Assembly: GCA_016183935.1 (NCBI GenBank)
Contig: JACPDR010000036.1
Coordinates: 1 to 63,173 of the forward strand
DNA length: 63,173 bases
Direction of reading: 5' to 3'
Source: Caulobacterales bacterium
GTDB lineage: Bacteria; Pseudomonadota; Alphaproteobacteria; Caulobacterales; Caulobacteraceae
How positions within the stretch are numbered: position 1 is the first letter of the stretch; each line of letters starts with the position of its first letter. The position numbers and the translations under genes are program-made. Of the stretch, positions 53,037-61,096 are shown in pieces. Below the pieces are notes generated by a model, which had not been told where the DNA came from, did not search any database, and worked only from the letters and a program-made list of their open reading frames with translations.

Positions 53037-53753
53037 ATGGCCCAGCACAAGCAACCCGCCCATTCCGGCGCGGCCATCACCTCGCTGAAGGTTCAGGCCA
53101 GCCGCCCCGCCGCCATCGCCATGACCTCGCCGGCCATCGACGCCGACGGCTGGCTGTCGATCGACCACGCCCAGGCCGGCGACGAGACCTCCCCGCCCCT
53201 GTCATGGAGCGGTCCTCTCGAGGTCGTCACCTGGGCCCTTGTGGTCGAGGACCCGGACGCGCCCCGCGACGAGCCCGTGGTGCACTGGCTGGTCTGGAAC
53301 ATCCCCGGCGCCTGGACCAGCCTCCCCGCCGGCCTCGAGAAGTCCGCCCACCCCAGGGGCGGCCACGACCTCGTCCAGGGCCTCAACACCGGGGGCCGCC
53401 CGGGCTGGCTCGGCATGGCCCCGCCCGAGGGCCACGGCCCGCACCGCTATTATTTCCAGCTCTTCGGCCTGGACCGCCGCCTCGACCTCGCGGAGGACAT
53501 CCCGCTGGTCGAGTTCGTCAACGTCCTGAAGGGCGCGACCATCGCCAAGGGCGAGCTCGTCGGCCGGTTCGAGACGCCGCACCCCACCCTCGACGCCCCG
53601 TCCAGGGCCCGCACCGGGGCCTACGGCCGCGAGGAGGGCGCGACGCGCTCGCCGACCGAGGCGGAACGCAACGCCGGCCGCGGCGGCCTCGACCGCGACG
53701 ACCCGGACCGCCACGCCCCGCACGATCCCGACGGCGTCGTCCGCCCCGGCTGA
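53037..53753 (+). CDS. YbhB/YbcL family PEBP-like protein
   Basis: 238 residues from ATG at 53037, preceded by CAGGAGACC. PEBP motifs: DETSPPLSWSGP, VVEDPDAPRDEPVVHWLVWNIP (the DPDAP and HW pocket), and HRYYFQLFGLD. The fold binds phospholipid or anionic ligands. A charged tail of about 50 residues (SRARTGAYGREEGATRSPTE onward, rich in Arg, Asp, His) extends beyond the usual C-terminus. No signal peptide. Confidence 0.9.
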   Translation: MAQHKQPAHSGAAITSLKVQASRPAAIAMTSPAIDADGWLSIDHAQAGDETSPPLSWSGPLEVVTWALVVEDPDAPRDEPVVHWLVWNIPGAWTSLPAGLEKSAHPRGGHDLVQGLNTGGRPGWLGMAPPEGHGPHRYYFQLFGLDRRLDLAEDIPLVEFVNVLKGATIAKGELVGRFETPHPTLDAPSRARTGAYGREEGATRSPTEAERNAGRGGLDRDDPDRHAPHDPDGVVRPG

Positions 53754-53808
53754 CGGGCCGTCACCATCCGTGATCCCCGCCGCCTTCCGCCTCGGCTATC
53801 GTCGCGGG

Positions 53809-54633
53809 ATGCGCAGCTTCCTGACCGCCCTGTTCGTCCCTCTCCTGCTCGCCGCGCCGGCGGCCGCCCAGACCGCGGCGCCGCCCGAGGGCCTGCCCGG
53901 CCACCGCCTGGTCTGGGCCGACGAGTTCGAGCGCGACGGCCTGCCCGACCCGGCCCGGTGGACCTACGACACCGAGGCCAACCCGACCGGCTGGTACAAC
54001 AACGAGCTGCAGTACTACGCCGCCGACCGCCCCGAGAACGCCCGCGTCGAGGACGGCCGCCTGATCATCGAGGCCCGCCGCGAACGGCTTGAGACCGCCG
54101 CGGACTGGGGCGGCCAGGACTACACCTCGGCCCGCATGCTCAGCCGCGAGGGCTGGACCTACGGGGTGTTCGAGGCCCGGGCGAAACTGCCCTGCGGCCG
54201 TGGAACCTGGCCCGCCATCTGGATGCTGCCCGTCGATCTCGAGGCCTGGCCGGGCGACGGCGAGATCGACATCATGGAGCACGTCGGCCACCGCCCCGGC
54301 GTGGTCCACGGCACGGTCCACACCGGCCGCTACAACCACGTCGCCAAGACCCAGCGCGGAGCCGAGATCGCCGTCCCCGACGCCTGCGACGCCTTCCACG
54401 TCTACCAGGTCCGCTGGACCCCCGACGCCATCGACTTCGTCCTCGACGGCGAGCCCTACTACAGCTTCCCGAACGAGCGCACCGACCGCGCCGCCTGGCC
54501 CTTCGACCGCCCCTTCCGGCTGATCCTCAACGTCGCCGTCGGCGGCGACTGGGGCGGAGCGGAAGGCGTCGACGACAGCGCCCTGCCGCAACGGCTGGAA
54601 ATCGACTGGGTCCGCGTCTGGCGGCCGGAATAG
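53809..54633 (+). CDS. GH16 family beta-glucanase (laminarinase-like), secreted
   Basis: 274 residues from ATG at 53809 (MRSFLTALFVPLLLAAPAAA signal); GTG at 53770 is an alternative. The mature part has LVWADEFERDGLPDPARWTYDTE, NNELQYY, FEARAKLPCGRGTWPAIWMLP and the catalytic GEIDIMEHVG with nucleophile Glu152, Asp154 and acid/base Glu157. HGTVHTGRYNHV and WGGAEGVDDSALPQ fit GH16 laminarinases. Likely attacks beta-1,3(4)-glucan outside the cell. Second plant- or algal-polysaccharide enzyme in the window after the GH10 xylanase. Confidence 0.93.
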   Translation: MRSFLTALFVPLLLAAPAAAQTAAPPEGLPGHRLVWADEFERDGLPDPARWTYDTEANPTGWYNNELQYYAADRPENARVEDGRLIIEARRERLETAADWGGQDYTSARMLSREGWTYGVFEARAKLPCGRGTWPAIWMLPVDLEAWPGDGEIDIMEHVGHRPGVVHGTVHTGRYNHVAKTQRGAEIAVPDACDAFHVYQVRWTPDAIDFVLDGEPYYSFPNERTDRAAWPFDRPFRLILNVAVGGDWGGAEGVDDSALPQRLEIDWVRVWRPE

Positions 54634-54635
54634 CT

Positions 54636-55166
54636 TCAGCTCTCCGTCGCCGGCTCCGGCCCCAGCAACCGCTTCAGCATCGGCCACAGCTTCACCACGG
54701 CCGACAGGAAGCCGACCACCGTCGATACCCATTGGAAGGCGCTCCACACCCAGCCGAACAGGTCGCCGTCTCCCAGCGCCTGGCTGATCGGGAACAGCAC
54801 CTGGGACACGCCGATCTGGAAGGCGGCGTAGGCCTGCGAATACTCGATCGACCGGTCGGCGAAGAAGGCGATGGCCACCGCCGCCGACACCGGCGCCCAC
54901 AGCAGCGGCAGCACCAGCAGCCCGGCCGAAACGAGCACCACCAGCTTGGTCCCCACGGTCTCGCGCGACGCCAGGCTGGCGACCAGCCCGGCCCCCAGCG
55001 CCAGCGTGGTCAGCGCCAGCCCGGCCGGCAACACCAGGTCCGCCGCCGTCATCAGGTCGGTGAACGCCAGCCCCGCCAGGATCGCCGCGCCCGACAGCAG
55101 GAACGCCCCGACCCAGACGGCGGCGTACTGCCCCAGGCGACGCTTCAGATGGGCGAGGCTGACCAT
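54636..55166 (-). CDS. small multi-pass membrane protein
   Basis: 176 residues. A basic start (MVSLAHLKRRLGQY) precedes three or four hydrophobic helices (AAVWVGAFLLSGAAILAGLAF; LVLPAGLALTTLALGAGLVA; LVVLVSAGLLVLPLLWAPVSAAVAIAFFA) and an amphipathic region (FGWVWSAFQWVSTVVGFLSAVV). No transporter or enzyme motif. Function unknown. It converges on the GH16 gene with 2 bp between stops. Confidence 0.7.
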   Translation of the reverse strand: MVSLAHLKRRLGQYAAVWVGAFLLSGAAILAGLAFTDLMTAADLVLPAGLALTTLALGAGLVASLASRETVGTKLVVLVSAGLLVLPLLWAPVSAAVAIAFFADRSIEYSQAYAAFQIGVSQVLFPISQALGDGDLFGWVWSAFQWVSTVVGFLSAVVKLWPMLKRLLGPEPATES

Positions 55167-55325
55167 GACGACCGTCCTGTCGCTGAGTCGGACGCCGCCA
55201 GCAGATCATGTCGGGCTCGCCCTGTCGATTCACCGAACGGCGATCCGCGCCGCCGTTCACCAGTTTCGTTGGCGCTCCCTTCAGCCTCCCGCGCCATCCT
55301 GACCGCGACCACCGGGGAGACGTCC

Positions 55326-55535
55326 ATGCAGGCCATAGCCATCGCCGCCGCCGGCATCGCCGCCGCCTCCGCCCGTTTCGAGGCCAGCGCCCGCCGCACC
55401 GCGGCCGACCCGCTCGCCGACCTGGCCGGCGAAACCGTCGAGCGGATCGGCGCCGAAATCGCCCTCGAGGCCAATGTTTCGGTCCTGAAGACCGCCGACG
55501 AGATGACCGGAACCCTGCTCGACATCCTCGCCTGA
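55326..55535 (+). CDS. short FlgC/flagellar-rod-domain-like protein
   Basis: 69 residues from ATG at 55326, preceded by GGGGAGACGTCC. It starts MQAIAIAAAGIAAASARFEASARR and ends VERIGAEIALEANVSVLKTADEM with a final LLDILA. This matches the head and tail helices of flagellar rod/hook proteins (FlgB/FlgC style: N-terminal I-A-x-x-G-M-x-A-x..., C-terminal AEANVxVxxTxDxMxxxLLDI), with no middle domain. It may be an orphan rod-like protein or a relic. The 55536-55680 stretch after it has no gene but holds an inverted repeat GGCCCGG/CCGGGCC (55630-55651) and a TACAAT (55599-55604). Confidence 0.6.
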   Translation: MQAIAIAAAGIAAASARFEASARRTAADPLADLAGETVERIGAEIALEANVSVLKTADEMTGTLLDILA

Positions 55536-55680
55536 GGGCGTTCAGGCGGCCCGCCGCCGCCGCCCGACGCAGGGGGTCGCGTCCCGGGCGCAGGCTGCTA
55601 CAATGCCGCCCGTCGAGGGGACCGCATCCGGCCCGGGCGGCCATCCGGGCCCAGTGAGCGACCGCGCCCCAAGCATCGAC

Positions 55681-55718
55681 GGCTCAAGCCGCAAGCAGCC
55701 GCGTCGCGAACGATATCC
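55681..55718 (+). promoter_or_regulatory. conserved leader block of the first DUF1428 gene
   Basis: 38 bp (GGCTCAAGC... to CGATATCC, with TCGCGA inside) that align without gaps to 56162-56199, matching at 32 of 38 positions. Both blocks end 19-20 bp before the start of a DUF1428 gene, so they are probably a shared promoter/leader kept after gene duplication. Confidence 0.6.
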
Positions 55719-55738
55719 AGCAAGGTGGAGAGATCCCC

Positions 55739-56089
55739 ATGAGCTACATCGACGGATTCCTGATCCCGGTGCCGACCGGGAAGAAGGAGGCCTACCGGTC
55801 CATGGCCGCCAAGGCCGCCCCGATCTTCAAGGAGTATGGCGCGACCCGCGTGGTCGAGACCTGGGGCGACGACATCCCCGACGGCAAGGTCACCGACTTC
55901 AGGCGCGCCGTGAACGCCGTCGACGGCGAGAACACCGTCTTCTCGTGGATCGAATGGCCGGACAAGGCCACGCGCGACACGGGCATGAAGAAGGTCATGG
56001 AGGATCCGCGCATGAACGACATGAAGGACATGCCCTTTGACGGCCAGCGCATGATCTACGGCGGCTTCGCGCCCATCGTCGAAGCCTGA
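55739..56089 (+). CDS. DUF1428 protein (first tandem copy)
   Basis: 116 residues; GGTGGAGAGATCC precedes the ATG. MSYIDGFLIPVPTGKKEAYRSM, WGDDIPDGKVTDFRRAVNAVDGENTVFSWIEWPD and MPFDGQRMIYGGFAPIVEA match DUF1428, a ferredoxin-like dimeric-alpha-beta-barrel family of unknown function. About 60 per cent identical by eye to the next copy. Confidence 0.9.
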   Translation: MSYIDGFLIPVPTGKKEAYRSMAAKAAPIFKEYGATRVVETWGDDIPDGKVTDFRRAVNAVDGENTVFSWIEWPDKATRDTGMKKVMEDPRMNDMKDMPFDGQRMIYGGFAPIVEA

Positions 56090-56161
56090 CGGCGAGGGAG
56101 GGGCGAGGGCGCGACAGTCCCGCCTGTTGCCTGTCTCCCCTTCCTGCGCCCTACTCCCTTG

Positions 56162-56199
56162 GGCTCAAGCAGCGAGCGACCGCGTCGCGAGCGATAGCC
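56162..56199 (+). promoter_or_regulatory. conserved leader block of the second DUF1428 gene
   Basis: Same 38-bp block as at 55681-55718 with six substitutions, ending 19 bp before the second DUF1428 ATG. Confidence 0.6.
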
Positions 56200-56218
56200 C
56201 CCTGACAAAGGACTCCCC

Positions 56219-56566
56219 ATGCCCTTCCTCGACATCACCGTCATCCCGGTGCCCACGGCCAACAAGGAGGCCTATCTGGAGCACTCCCGCCAGACCACGC
56301 CCTTCTTCAAGGAGGCCGGCGCCACCGCGGTCACCGAGACCTGGGCCGAGGATGTCCCGGATGGCAAGGTCACGGACTTCAAGCGCGCGGTTCAGCTCCA
56401 GGACGGCGAAACCGTCGCCGTCGGCTGGATCACCTGGCCCGACCGCGCCACCCGCGACAAGGCATGGGAAGCGCTGATGCAGGACGAGCGCATGATGAAG
56501 ATGGACATGCCCTTCGACGGCAAGCGCATGATCTTCGCCGGCTTCGACGTCATCGCCGAGGCATAG
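56219..56566 (+). CDS. DUF1428 protein (second tandem copy)
   Basis: 115 residues, colinear with the first copy: ITVIPVPTANKEAYLEHS, WAEDVPDGKVTDFKRAVQLQDGETVAVGWITWPDRATRD and MPFDGKRMIFAGFDVIAEA. The duplication includes the upstream leader, so it is probably a recent tandem event. Function unknown. Confidence 0.9.
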   Translation: MPFLDITVIPVPTANKEAYLEHSRQTTPFFKEAGATAVTETWAEDVPDGKVTDFKRAVQLQDGETVAVGWITWPDRATRDKAWEALMQDERMMKMDMPFDGKRMIFAGFDVIAEA

Positions 56567-56578
56567 GCCGGACCGCCC

Positions 56579-56836
56579 TCAGGCCCGCGCCGCTACCGCC
56601 TGCCGCTTCTCCGCCACAGCTTCGCTATCGCGCGAATGGTGCGGCGGCGGGCCGCGGTCGTCGCGAGGCGCGGGTTCGCCGGTCTCCGGCGCCCCGAACG
56701 GGTCGTGGAGCCAGGGCGAGAACACTTCGCCGATCACATCCTCGACGCGCGCCGCCCTGAGGGCAGCGGTGACGGCGACGAAGGTGAGCGCCGCGAATAC
56801 GGCGCAGGCCAGAAGAAGCAGGGCGATTTCCAACAT
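56579..56836 (-). CDS. small membrane-anchored protein of unknown function
   Basis: 85 residues. One N-terminal membrane helix (LEIALLLLACAVFAALTFVAVTAALRA) followed by a polar Pro/Arg/His-rich tail. The ribosome site is weak. Plausible but not certain; no family. Confidence 0.5.
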   Translation of the reverse strand: MLEIALLLLACAVFAALTFVAVTAALRAARVEDVIGEVFSPWLHDPFGAPETGEPAPRDDRGPPPHHSRDSEAVAEKRQAVAARA

Positions 56837-56910
56837 GACAGACAGGTTCCGGACAGGGTTGTGACGGCGTCGCCATCGGCGGGGCGGTCACGGCGACGCA
56901 ATGTAAATGC

Positions 56911-56934
56911 GGCCCCCGGATCGCTCCGGGGGCC
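56911..56934. terminator. terminator hairpin of the 43-residue gene
   Basis: GGCCCCCGGA (56911-56920), loop TCGC, TCCGGGGGCC (56925-56934): perfect 10-bp stem 22 bp past the stop of the minus-strand small gene. No long T tract on either side, so efficiency is uncertain. Confidence 0.6.
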
Positions 56935-56955
56935 GGCTTCGGCCCATTGGGGGGC

Positions 56956-57087
56956 CTACTTCGCGCCCACCAGGGGAGGGACGGCGCGAGATTTCACGAG
57001 GTCGGACAGGCTGCCGGCCCTGGTCTCCGGCGACTTGACCTGTTTCGGTTTCCGGGGTTCCCGGCTTGAGCGGCTCTTCTTGCCCAT
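56956..57087 (-). CDS. small basic protein
   Basis: 43 residues from ATG at 57087, preceded by CAAGGAACTAC. Sequence starts MGKKSRSSREPRKPKQVKSP, very basic, then LSDLVKSRAVPPLVGAK. Similar short basic peptides are common in Caulobacterales but have no known role; nucleic-acid binding is inference. Followed by a strong hairpin. Confidence 0.55.
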   Translation of the reverse strand: MGKKSRSSREPRKPKQVKSPETRAGSLSDLVKSRAVPPLVGAK

Positions 57088-57433
57088 TTGAGTAGTTCCT
57101 TGACGACGGGCATCGGAGCGCGGCCGCGCGCGAAGGGGCGTGCGTCGCCGCCGGGTCGATGCCGATTGGCTGAAATCGCCTGAGGCGCGGGGCGCCTCGC
57201 GATGGCTCGAAACGTCTAACCCTGTTCCGAACCGTCGTCGGAACAGGGTTAGACGCTCGGGATGAGGCAGACGGGGCGTCGGCCCCGAAAGATCAGGTGC
57301 GGGTCCATACGTCCGATCATGGACCAACCACCAAGAAAGTCAAATCATCTTGACTTTCCACCGCCCGCTCCATCAGGCCGTCGTCAAACAACGTCAAGTT
57401 TTCGCTTTTCGCCGTTTCTTTGGAAACCTGTTT
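57088..57433. other. 346-bp intergenic region dense in perfect inverted repeats
   Basis: No gene is convincing here. Five perfect inverted repeats occur at 57182-57198, 57213-57255, 57272-57287, 57302-57325 and 57335-57358 (see the next entry and findings). The right end (57380-57430) is AT-rich with a tandem TTGACG on the minus strand (CGTCAA near 57379 and 57388), which could be -35 elements for the small basic gene. Confidence 0.6.
57213..57255. repeat. perfect 18-bp inverted repeat
   Basis: CGTCTAACCCTGTTCCGA (57213-57230), 7-nt loop ACCGTCG, TCGGAACAGGGTTAGACG (57238-57255), no mismatch. Longest perfect stem I found in the window. It has no T tract, so it is not a standard intrinsic terminator. 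Confidence 0.75.
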
Positions 57434-57616
57434 TCACGCTGCCTGGAAGCCCGCCAGCACGACGCCCGCCACGATCAGGGCGAGGACTGCCATCGTCAGG
57501 GTCACGACCAACCGCCCGCGACCGGCCCGGGGACGGCGGCGGACGGCGGCCCTGAAGTAGATCGGGGGCCGGGCGCGTCCCACTTCGCTTCCAACGATGT
57601 TGTGGCGTTCCCTCAT
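57434..57616 (-). CDS. small single-helix membrane protein
   Basis: 60 residues. A basic N-terminal half (VRRRPRAGRGR) precedes a C-terminal membrane helix (LVVTLTMAVLALIVAGVVLAGF). Its ATG overlaps the stop of the 202-residue gene upstream (ATGA), so it is the last gene of the rnk unit. No family. Confidence 0.6.
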   Translation of the reverse strand: MRERHNIVGSEVGRARPPIYFRAAVRRRPRAGRGRLVVTLTMAVLALIVAGVVLAGFQAA

Positions 57617-58221
57617 TGGGGTCTCCCGGTACGCGCCGATCGCAGCAGGCGCTTCAGGCCCGCGAACCAGCTGGGTTTCACTGTCGTCAGATCATCGGCC
57701 CGATCCCTCAGCCGCGGGATGGCGCAGAGCATGGCCAGCCGGATGGGGGCGCCGGCCGGGATGCCCGGATGGTCCCACAGCAGCTCGTGCAGGACCGCCT
57801 CCTCGCGCAGCAGGCGGGCGGCGACGCGGGGGCCAGCGATCCGGCCGCGACGGTGCAGGGCGTGGCGACCCTCCACCAGCGCCACCAGGGCGTCGGTTTC
57901 GGACACCTTGTGCGGGCCCAGAGCCAGGGCCTGCCGGGCGATCGCCGCCCGTTCGCCGGCGTCGGGCGTTCCCTCCAGAAGCGGCCCCGCGCGATCGGCC
58001 TGGCCGATGACCCGCTCGATCGCGACGCTCAGCAGCTGGTCCCGGGCCGAGCCCGACAGGGCGCATTCGGCGGCCTTGGCCAGCAGCAGGGCGCGGGCCT
58101 CGTCGCCGGGCCACCGGGTCGCCAGGTCGGCCTCGTCCCAGCGGGCCGTGGCCAGGGCGTCCGTGCAGGCGGCCTCGAGGATCTTGCGGGCGCGGTCAGG
58201 CGACGGGGGCGACATCGGCAT
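57613..58221 (-). CDS. helical protein of unknown function
   Basis: 202 residues, almost all helix: KILEAACTDALATARWDEADLATRWPGDEARALLLAKAAECALSG, VIGQADRAGPLLEGTPDAGERAAIARQALALGPHKVS and VAARLLREEAVLHELLWDHPGIPAG. Leu/Ala repeats recall HEAT-type proteins such as DUF2336, but I cannot prove it. Its start lies inside the end of rnk (26-bp overlap), so the two are cotranslated. No motif for enzyme or DNA binding. Confidence 0.7.
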   Translation of the reverse strand: MPMSPPSPDRARKILEAACTDALATARWDEADLATRWPGDEARALLLAKAAECALSGSARDQLLSVAIERVIGQADRAGPLLEGTPDAGERAAIARQALALGPHKVSETDALVALVEGRHALHRRGRIAGPRVAARLLREEAVLHELLWDHPGIPAGAPIRLAMLCAIPRLRDRADDLTTVKPSWFAGLKRLLRSARTGRPQ

Positions 58222-58618
58222 TCGCCACCTCCACCAGTCTCAGTCGGTGAGGGCGTCCCCGGTCGTCGGTCCATTCGATCTCGGACTCCGGGGTCATCCC
58301 GAGCAGCGAAGCGCCCACCGGCGTCAGCACCGAGACCCGCTGCTGGTCGATGTCGGCCTCGCTCGGCAGGACCAGCTGAACCCGGCTCGACTGGCCGTTG
58401 TTGGCGTCCTCGTAGGTCGCCCAGTCGCCCAGCCGGCAGAACGCCCTGGCGCTGTAGGAGTCCCCGACGATCACGGCCCGGCCGAGTTCGCCCTCCAGCA
58501 GGTCCACGCCCGCGGTCCGCGCGGGCGAATGGTCGAGCAGCGTCTGAAGGGTCTCCAGGTCCTGGCTGGTGATGAGGATGCGCGGCTTCCGCGGCGCCTT
58601 TTGCTTGGCCTTGGCCAT
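58196..58618 (-). CDS. rnk: Rnk-type GreA/GreB C-terminal domain protein
   Basis: 140 residues. A basic start (AKAKQKAPRKPRILITSQDLETLQTLL), a short helical part, then the FKBP-like GreA/B C-terminal domain: VQLVLPSEADIDQQRVSVLTPVGASLLGM, PESEIEWTDDRGRPHRLRLVEV. It lacks the GreA coiled-coil N-domain, so it is an Rnk-like RNA-polymerase-binding protein (nucleoside diphosphate kinase regulator in E. coli). Upstream 58619-59006 has no gene but contains repeats and hairpins. Confidence 0.88.
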   Translation of the reverse strand: MAKAKQKAPRKPRILITSQDLETLQTLLDHSPARTAGVDLLEGELGRAVIVGDSYSARAFCRLGDWATYEDANNGQSSRVQLVLPSEADIDQQRVSVLTPVGASLLGMTPESEIEWTDDRGRPHRLRLVEVANADVAPVA

Positions 58619-59006
58619 GATTGTTTCCGGTGTGTCTCGCGCGGCCCCGACGGGCGCGGCGCGTAAGAAGTCGCCTCCTCGTTTCGAGGCGACGAGCGAA
58701 CAGTGATGTGGATTCAGAGTATTCCGACCAGCCGGACAGCAGCTGAACAGATCCAGCGCGGGCGATGTCGGAACAGTTATGTGGTGTGGACGTAAGACCC
58801 CAAACTCTAAGCTTCCGCTTTAGGCGAGTTCGGGGCTAGGCGCCTGCGACGAGGCGTCCCGCATGAAGCGTATTCCGCAAATGTACGGCGTGTTTCCACA
58901 TTACAGCCAGAAGATGGGGCCCGCCGTGGCCAGTGTCAACGGGCTGCGGCGATAGACCCCCGCCCATCACCGACCGGTGACAAACCGGGTCATCGCGGAT
59001 GGGAAA
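58619..59006. other. 388-bp intergenic region upstream of rnk
   Basis: No gene and no tRNA. It holds GTCGCCTC/GAGGCGAC (58670-58693, 8-bp stem, loop CTCGTTTC), two near-identical 14-mers GAACAGTGATGTGG (58698-58711) and GAACAGTTATGTGG (58771-58784), and a longer imperfect hairpin from CCCCAAACT (58797) to AGTTCGGGG (58836) with a central AAGC-TTCC-GCTT. A GGAAC-N16-CGTA stretch (58770-58794) resembles an EcfG stress promoter on the plus strand. Confidence 0.5.
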
Positions 59007-59032
59007 AGGGCCCGGCGTTTCCACCGGGCCCT
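59007..59032 (-). terminator. rpoD terminator
   Basis: AGGGCCCGG (59007-59015), 8-nt loop, CCGGGCCCT (59024-59032), perfect 9-bp stem; on the minus strand followed by TTTTCCC, 8 bp after the rpoD stop. Confidence 0.85.
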
Positions 59033-59040
59033 CGTCAATC

Positions 59041-61035
59041 TCAACTGTCCAGGAAGCTCCGCAGCTTCCGGCTCCGGCTCGGATGCTTCAGCTTCCTCAG
59101 CGCCTTGGCCTCGATCTGCCGGATCCGTTCGCGGGTCACCGAGAACTGCTGGCCGACCTCTTCCAGCGTGTGATCCGTGTTCATGCCGATGCCGAAGCGC
59201 ATGCGCAGCACCCGCTCCTCGCGCGGCGTCAGCGAGGCCAGCACGCGGGTCGTGGTCTCGCGCAGGTTCGACTGGATGGCCGCGTCGATCGGCAGGATGG
59301 CGTTCTTGTCCTCGATGAAGTCGCCGAGGTGCGAGTCCTCCTCGTCGCCGATCGGCGTCTCGAGGCTGATCGGCTCCTTGGCGATCTTGAGGACCTTGCG
59401 GACCTTCTCCAGCGGCATGGCCAGCTTCTCGGCCAGCTCTTCCGGGGTCGGCTCGCGGCCGATCTCGTGCAGCATCTGGCGGCTGGTGCGCACCAGCTTG
59501 TTGATGGTCTCGATCATGTGCACCGGAATGCGGATGGTGCGCGCCTGATCGGCGATGGACCGCGTGATGGCCTGGCGGATCCACCAGGTGGCGTAGGTGG
59601 AGAACTTGTAGCCGCGGCGGTACTCGAACTTGTCCACCGCCTTCATCAGGCCGATGTTGCCTTCCTGGATCAGGTCGAGAAACTGTAGGCCGCGATTGGT
59701 GTATTTCTTGGCGATGGAGATCACCAGCCGCAGGTTGGCCTCGATCATCTCCTTCTTGGCCTTGCTGGCCTCGCGCTCACCCTTCTGCACCGTCTGGACG
59801 ATGCGGCGGAACTCGGTGATGGGCAGGCCCGCCTCGGAGGACACCACCGAGATGCCGTTGCGCACATCGACGATCTCGCGGCCGTGGCGGGCGGCGAAAT
59901 CCCGCCACTGCTTGCTGCGTTGCGACACCTGCTCGATCCATTTCGGATCGAGTTCCGAGCCGAAATAGGCTTCGAGGAAGTCGTGGCGCTTGACCCGGCT
60001 CGACTCGGCCATGCGCAGCAGGCGGCCCTCGAAGCCCATCAGGCGGCGGTTGAGCGAATTCATCTGCTCGACCAGGATTTCGATGCGGTTGTTGTTGAGG
60101 TGGACGCCATCCATCAGGCGGACCATCTCGGTCTTCAGCTTCTCGTATTTCTTTTCGACGGCGGGCGACACCGACTCGCCCTTGGACAGGGCGGCGAGGC
60201 GCTGCTCCATCACCTTGTCGAGCTTGGTGTGGGTGGCGCTGATGGCTTCGAAGGTCTCCAGAACCTGCGGCATCAGCTGCAGTTCCATGGCGGCCAGCGA
60301 GATGCTGCTGTCCTCGCCTTCCTCGCCCTCGCTCTCGCCCTCGGCGTTCTCGCCTTCCGGGGCCTCGGGTCCCTCGGCGGCCTCCTCGCCCTCGGCGGGC
60401 TCGCCTGCCGGCGGCGCCTCTTCCGGACCGCGTTCGAGGTCCTCCTCGGACAGGTCGCCGCCGGGGCCGGAGCCGTAGGTGGCGTCGAGGTCGATGATGT
60501 CGCGCAGCAGCATCTTGCCCTCGACCAGGGCATCGTGCCAGTCGATCAGGGCGCGGATGGTCAGCGGGCTCTCGCAGATGCCGCCGATCATCATCTCGCG
60601 GCCGGCTTCGATGCGCTTGGCGATGGCGATCTCGCCCTCGCGCGACAGCAGCTCCACCGAGCCCATCTCGCGCAGGTACATGCGCACCGGGTCGTCGGTG
60701 CGGCCGAGATCCTCCTCGTCGACGTTGCCGCCGGCGTAGCCTTCCGATTCCGTGGCTTCCCCGTCCTCGCCGGGGGTGGCTTCCTCGCCTTCCTCGCTTT
60801 CCACCACGTTGATGCCCAGCTCGCTGAGCATGGCCATGGTGTCCTCGATCTGCTCGGAGGAGACCTCGTCCGGCGGCATGGCCGCGTTCAGTTCGTCATA
60901 GGTGACGTAGCCGCGCTCCTTGCCACGCGCCACCATCTTCTTGACGGCAACCCCCAGCGTGTCCAGCAGCGGACCGTCCATGTTCTCGTCCGTGTTCTCC
61001 GAGACTTCCGCCGTGTTCGTCGGTTTGGTCGCCAT
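59041..61035 (-). CDS. rpoD: RNA polymerase primary sigma factor RpoD (sigma-70)
   Basis: 664 residues from ATG at 61035 ([20 protein letters not shown]). Region 1.1 about 20-90; region 1.2 [30 protein letters not shown]; a long acidic insert in the non-conserved region (about 190-260, [20 protein letters not shown]); regions 2.1-2.4 [37 protein letters not shown] and [16 protein letters not shown]; region 4 [27 protein letters not shown]. An alphaproteobacterial RpoD, 61 bp downstream of dnaG on the same strand, as in many proteobacteria. Confidence 0.97.
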   Translation of the reverse strand: MATKPTNTAEVSENTDENMDGPLLDTLGVAVKKMVARGKERGYVTYDELNAAMPPDEVSSEQIEDTMAMLSELGINVVESEEGEEATPGEDGEATESEGYAGGNVDEEDLGRTDDPVRMYLREMGSVELLSREGEIAIAKRIEAGREMMIGGICESPLTIRALIDWHDALVEGKMLLRDIIDLDATYGSGPGGDLSEEDLERGPEEAPPAGEPAEGEEAAEGPEAPEGENAEGESEGEEGEDSSISLAAMELQLMPQVLETFEAISATHTKLDKVMEQRLAALSKGESVSPAVEKKYEKLKTEMVRLMDGVHLNNNRIEILVEQMNSLNRRLMGFEGRLLRMAESSRVKRHDFLEAYFGSELDPKWIEQVSQRSKQWRDFAARHGREIVDVRNGISVVSSEAGLPITEFRRIVQTVQKGEREASKAKKEMIEANLRLVISIAKKYTNRGLQFLDLIQEGNIGLMKAVDKFEYRRGYKFSTYATWWIRQAITRSIADQARTIRIPVHMIETINKLVRTSRQMLHEIGREPTPEELAEKLAMPLEKVRKVLKIAKEPISLETPIGDEEDSHLGDFIEDKNAILPIDAAIQSNLRETTTRVLASLTPREERVLRMRFGIGMNTDHTLEEVGQQFSVTRERIRQIEAKALRKLKHPSRSRKLRSFLDS

Positions 61036-61096
61036 CAACCCAGCACTCCCAAAAAATCGTCCTGCCGGCACCGCACTGTGGCGCATGCCGACGGCT

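Noticed and set aside
53761..55644. 627-codon minus-strand open frame over the GH16 gene
   Set aside because: Low-complexity antisense of the GH16 and neighbouring genes with no domain.
57182..57358. CRISPR array
   Set aside because: The repeats are inverted and different from each other, not equal-spaced direct repeats; no cas genes.
58619..59006. tRNA or tmRNA gene downstream of rpoD
   Set aside because: The hairpins do not form a cloverleaf and no T-loop GTTCGANTC or acceptor CCA is seen.
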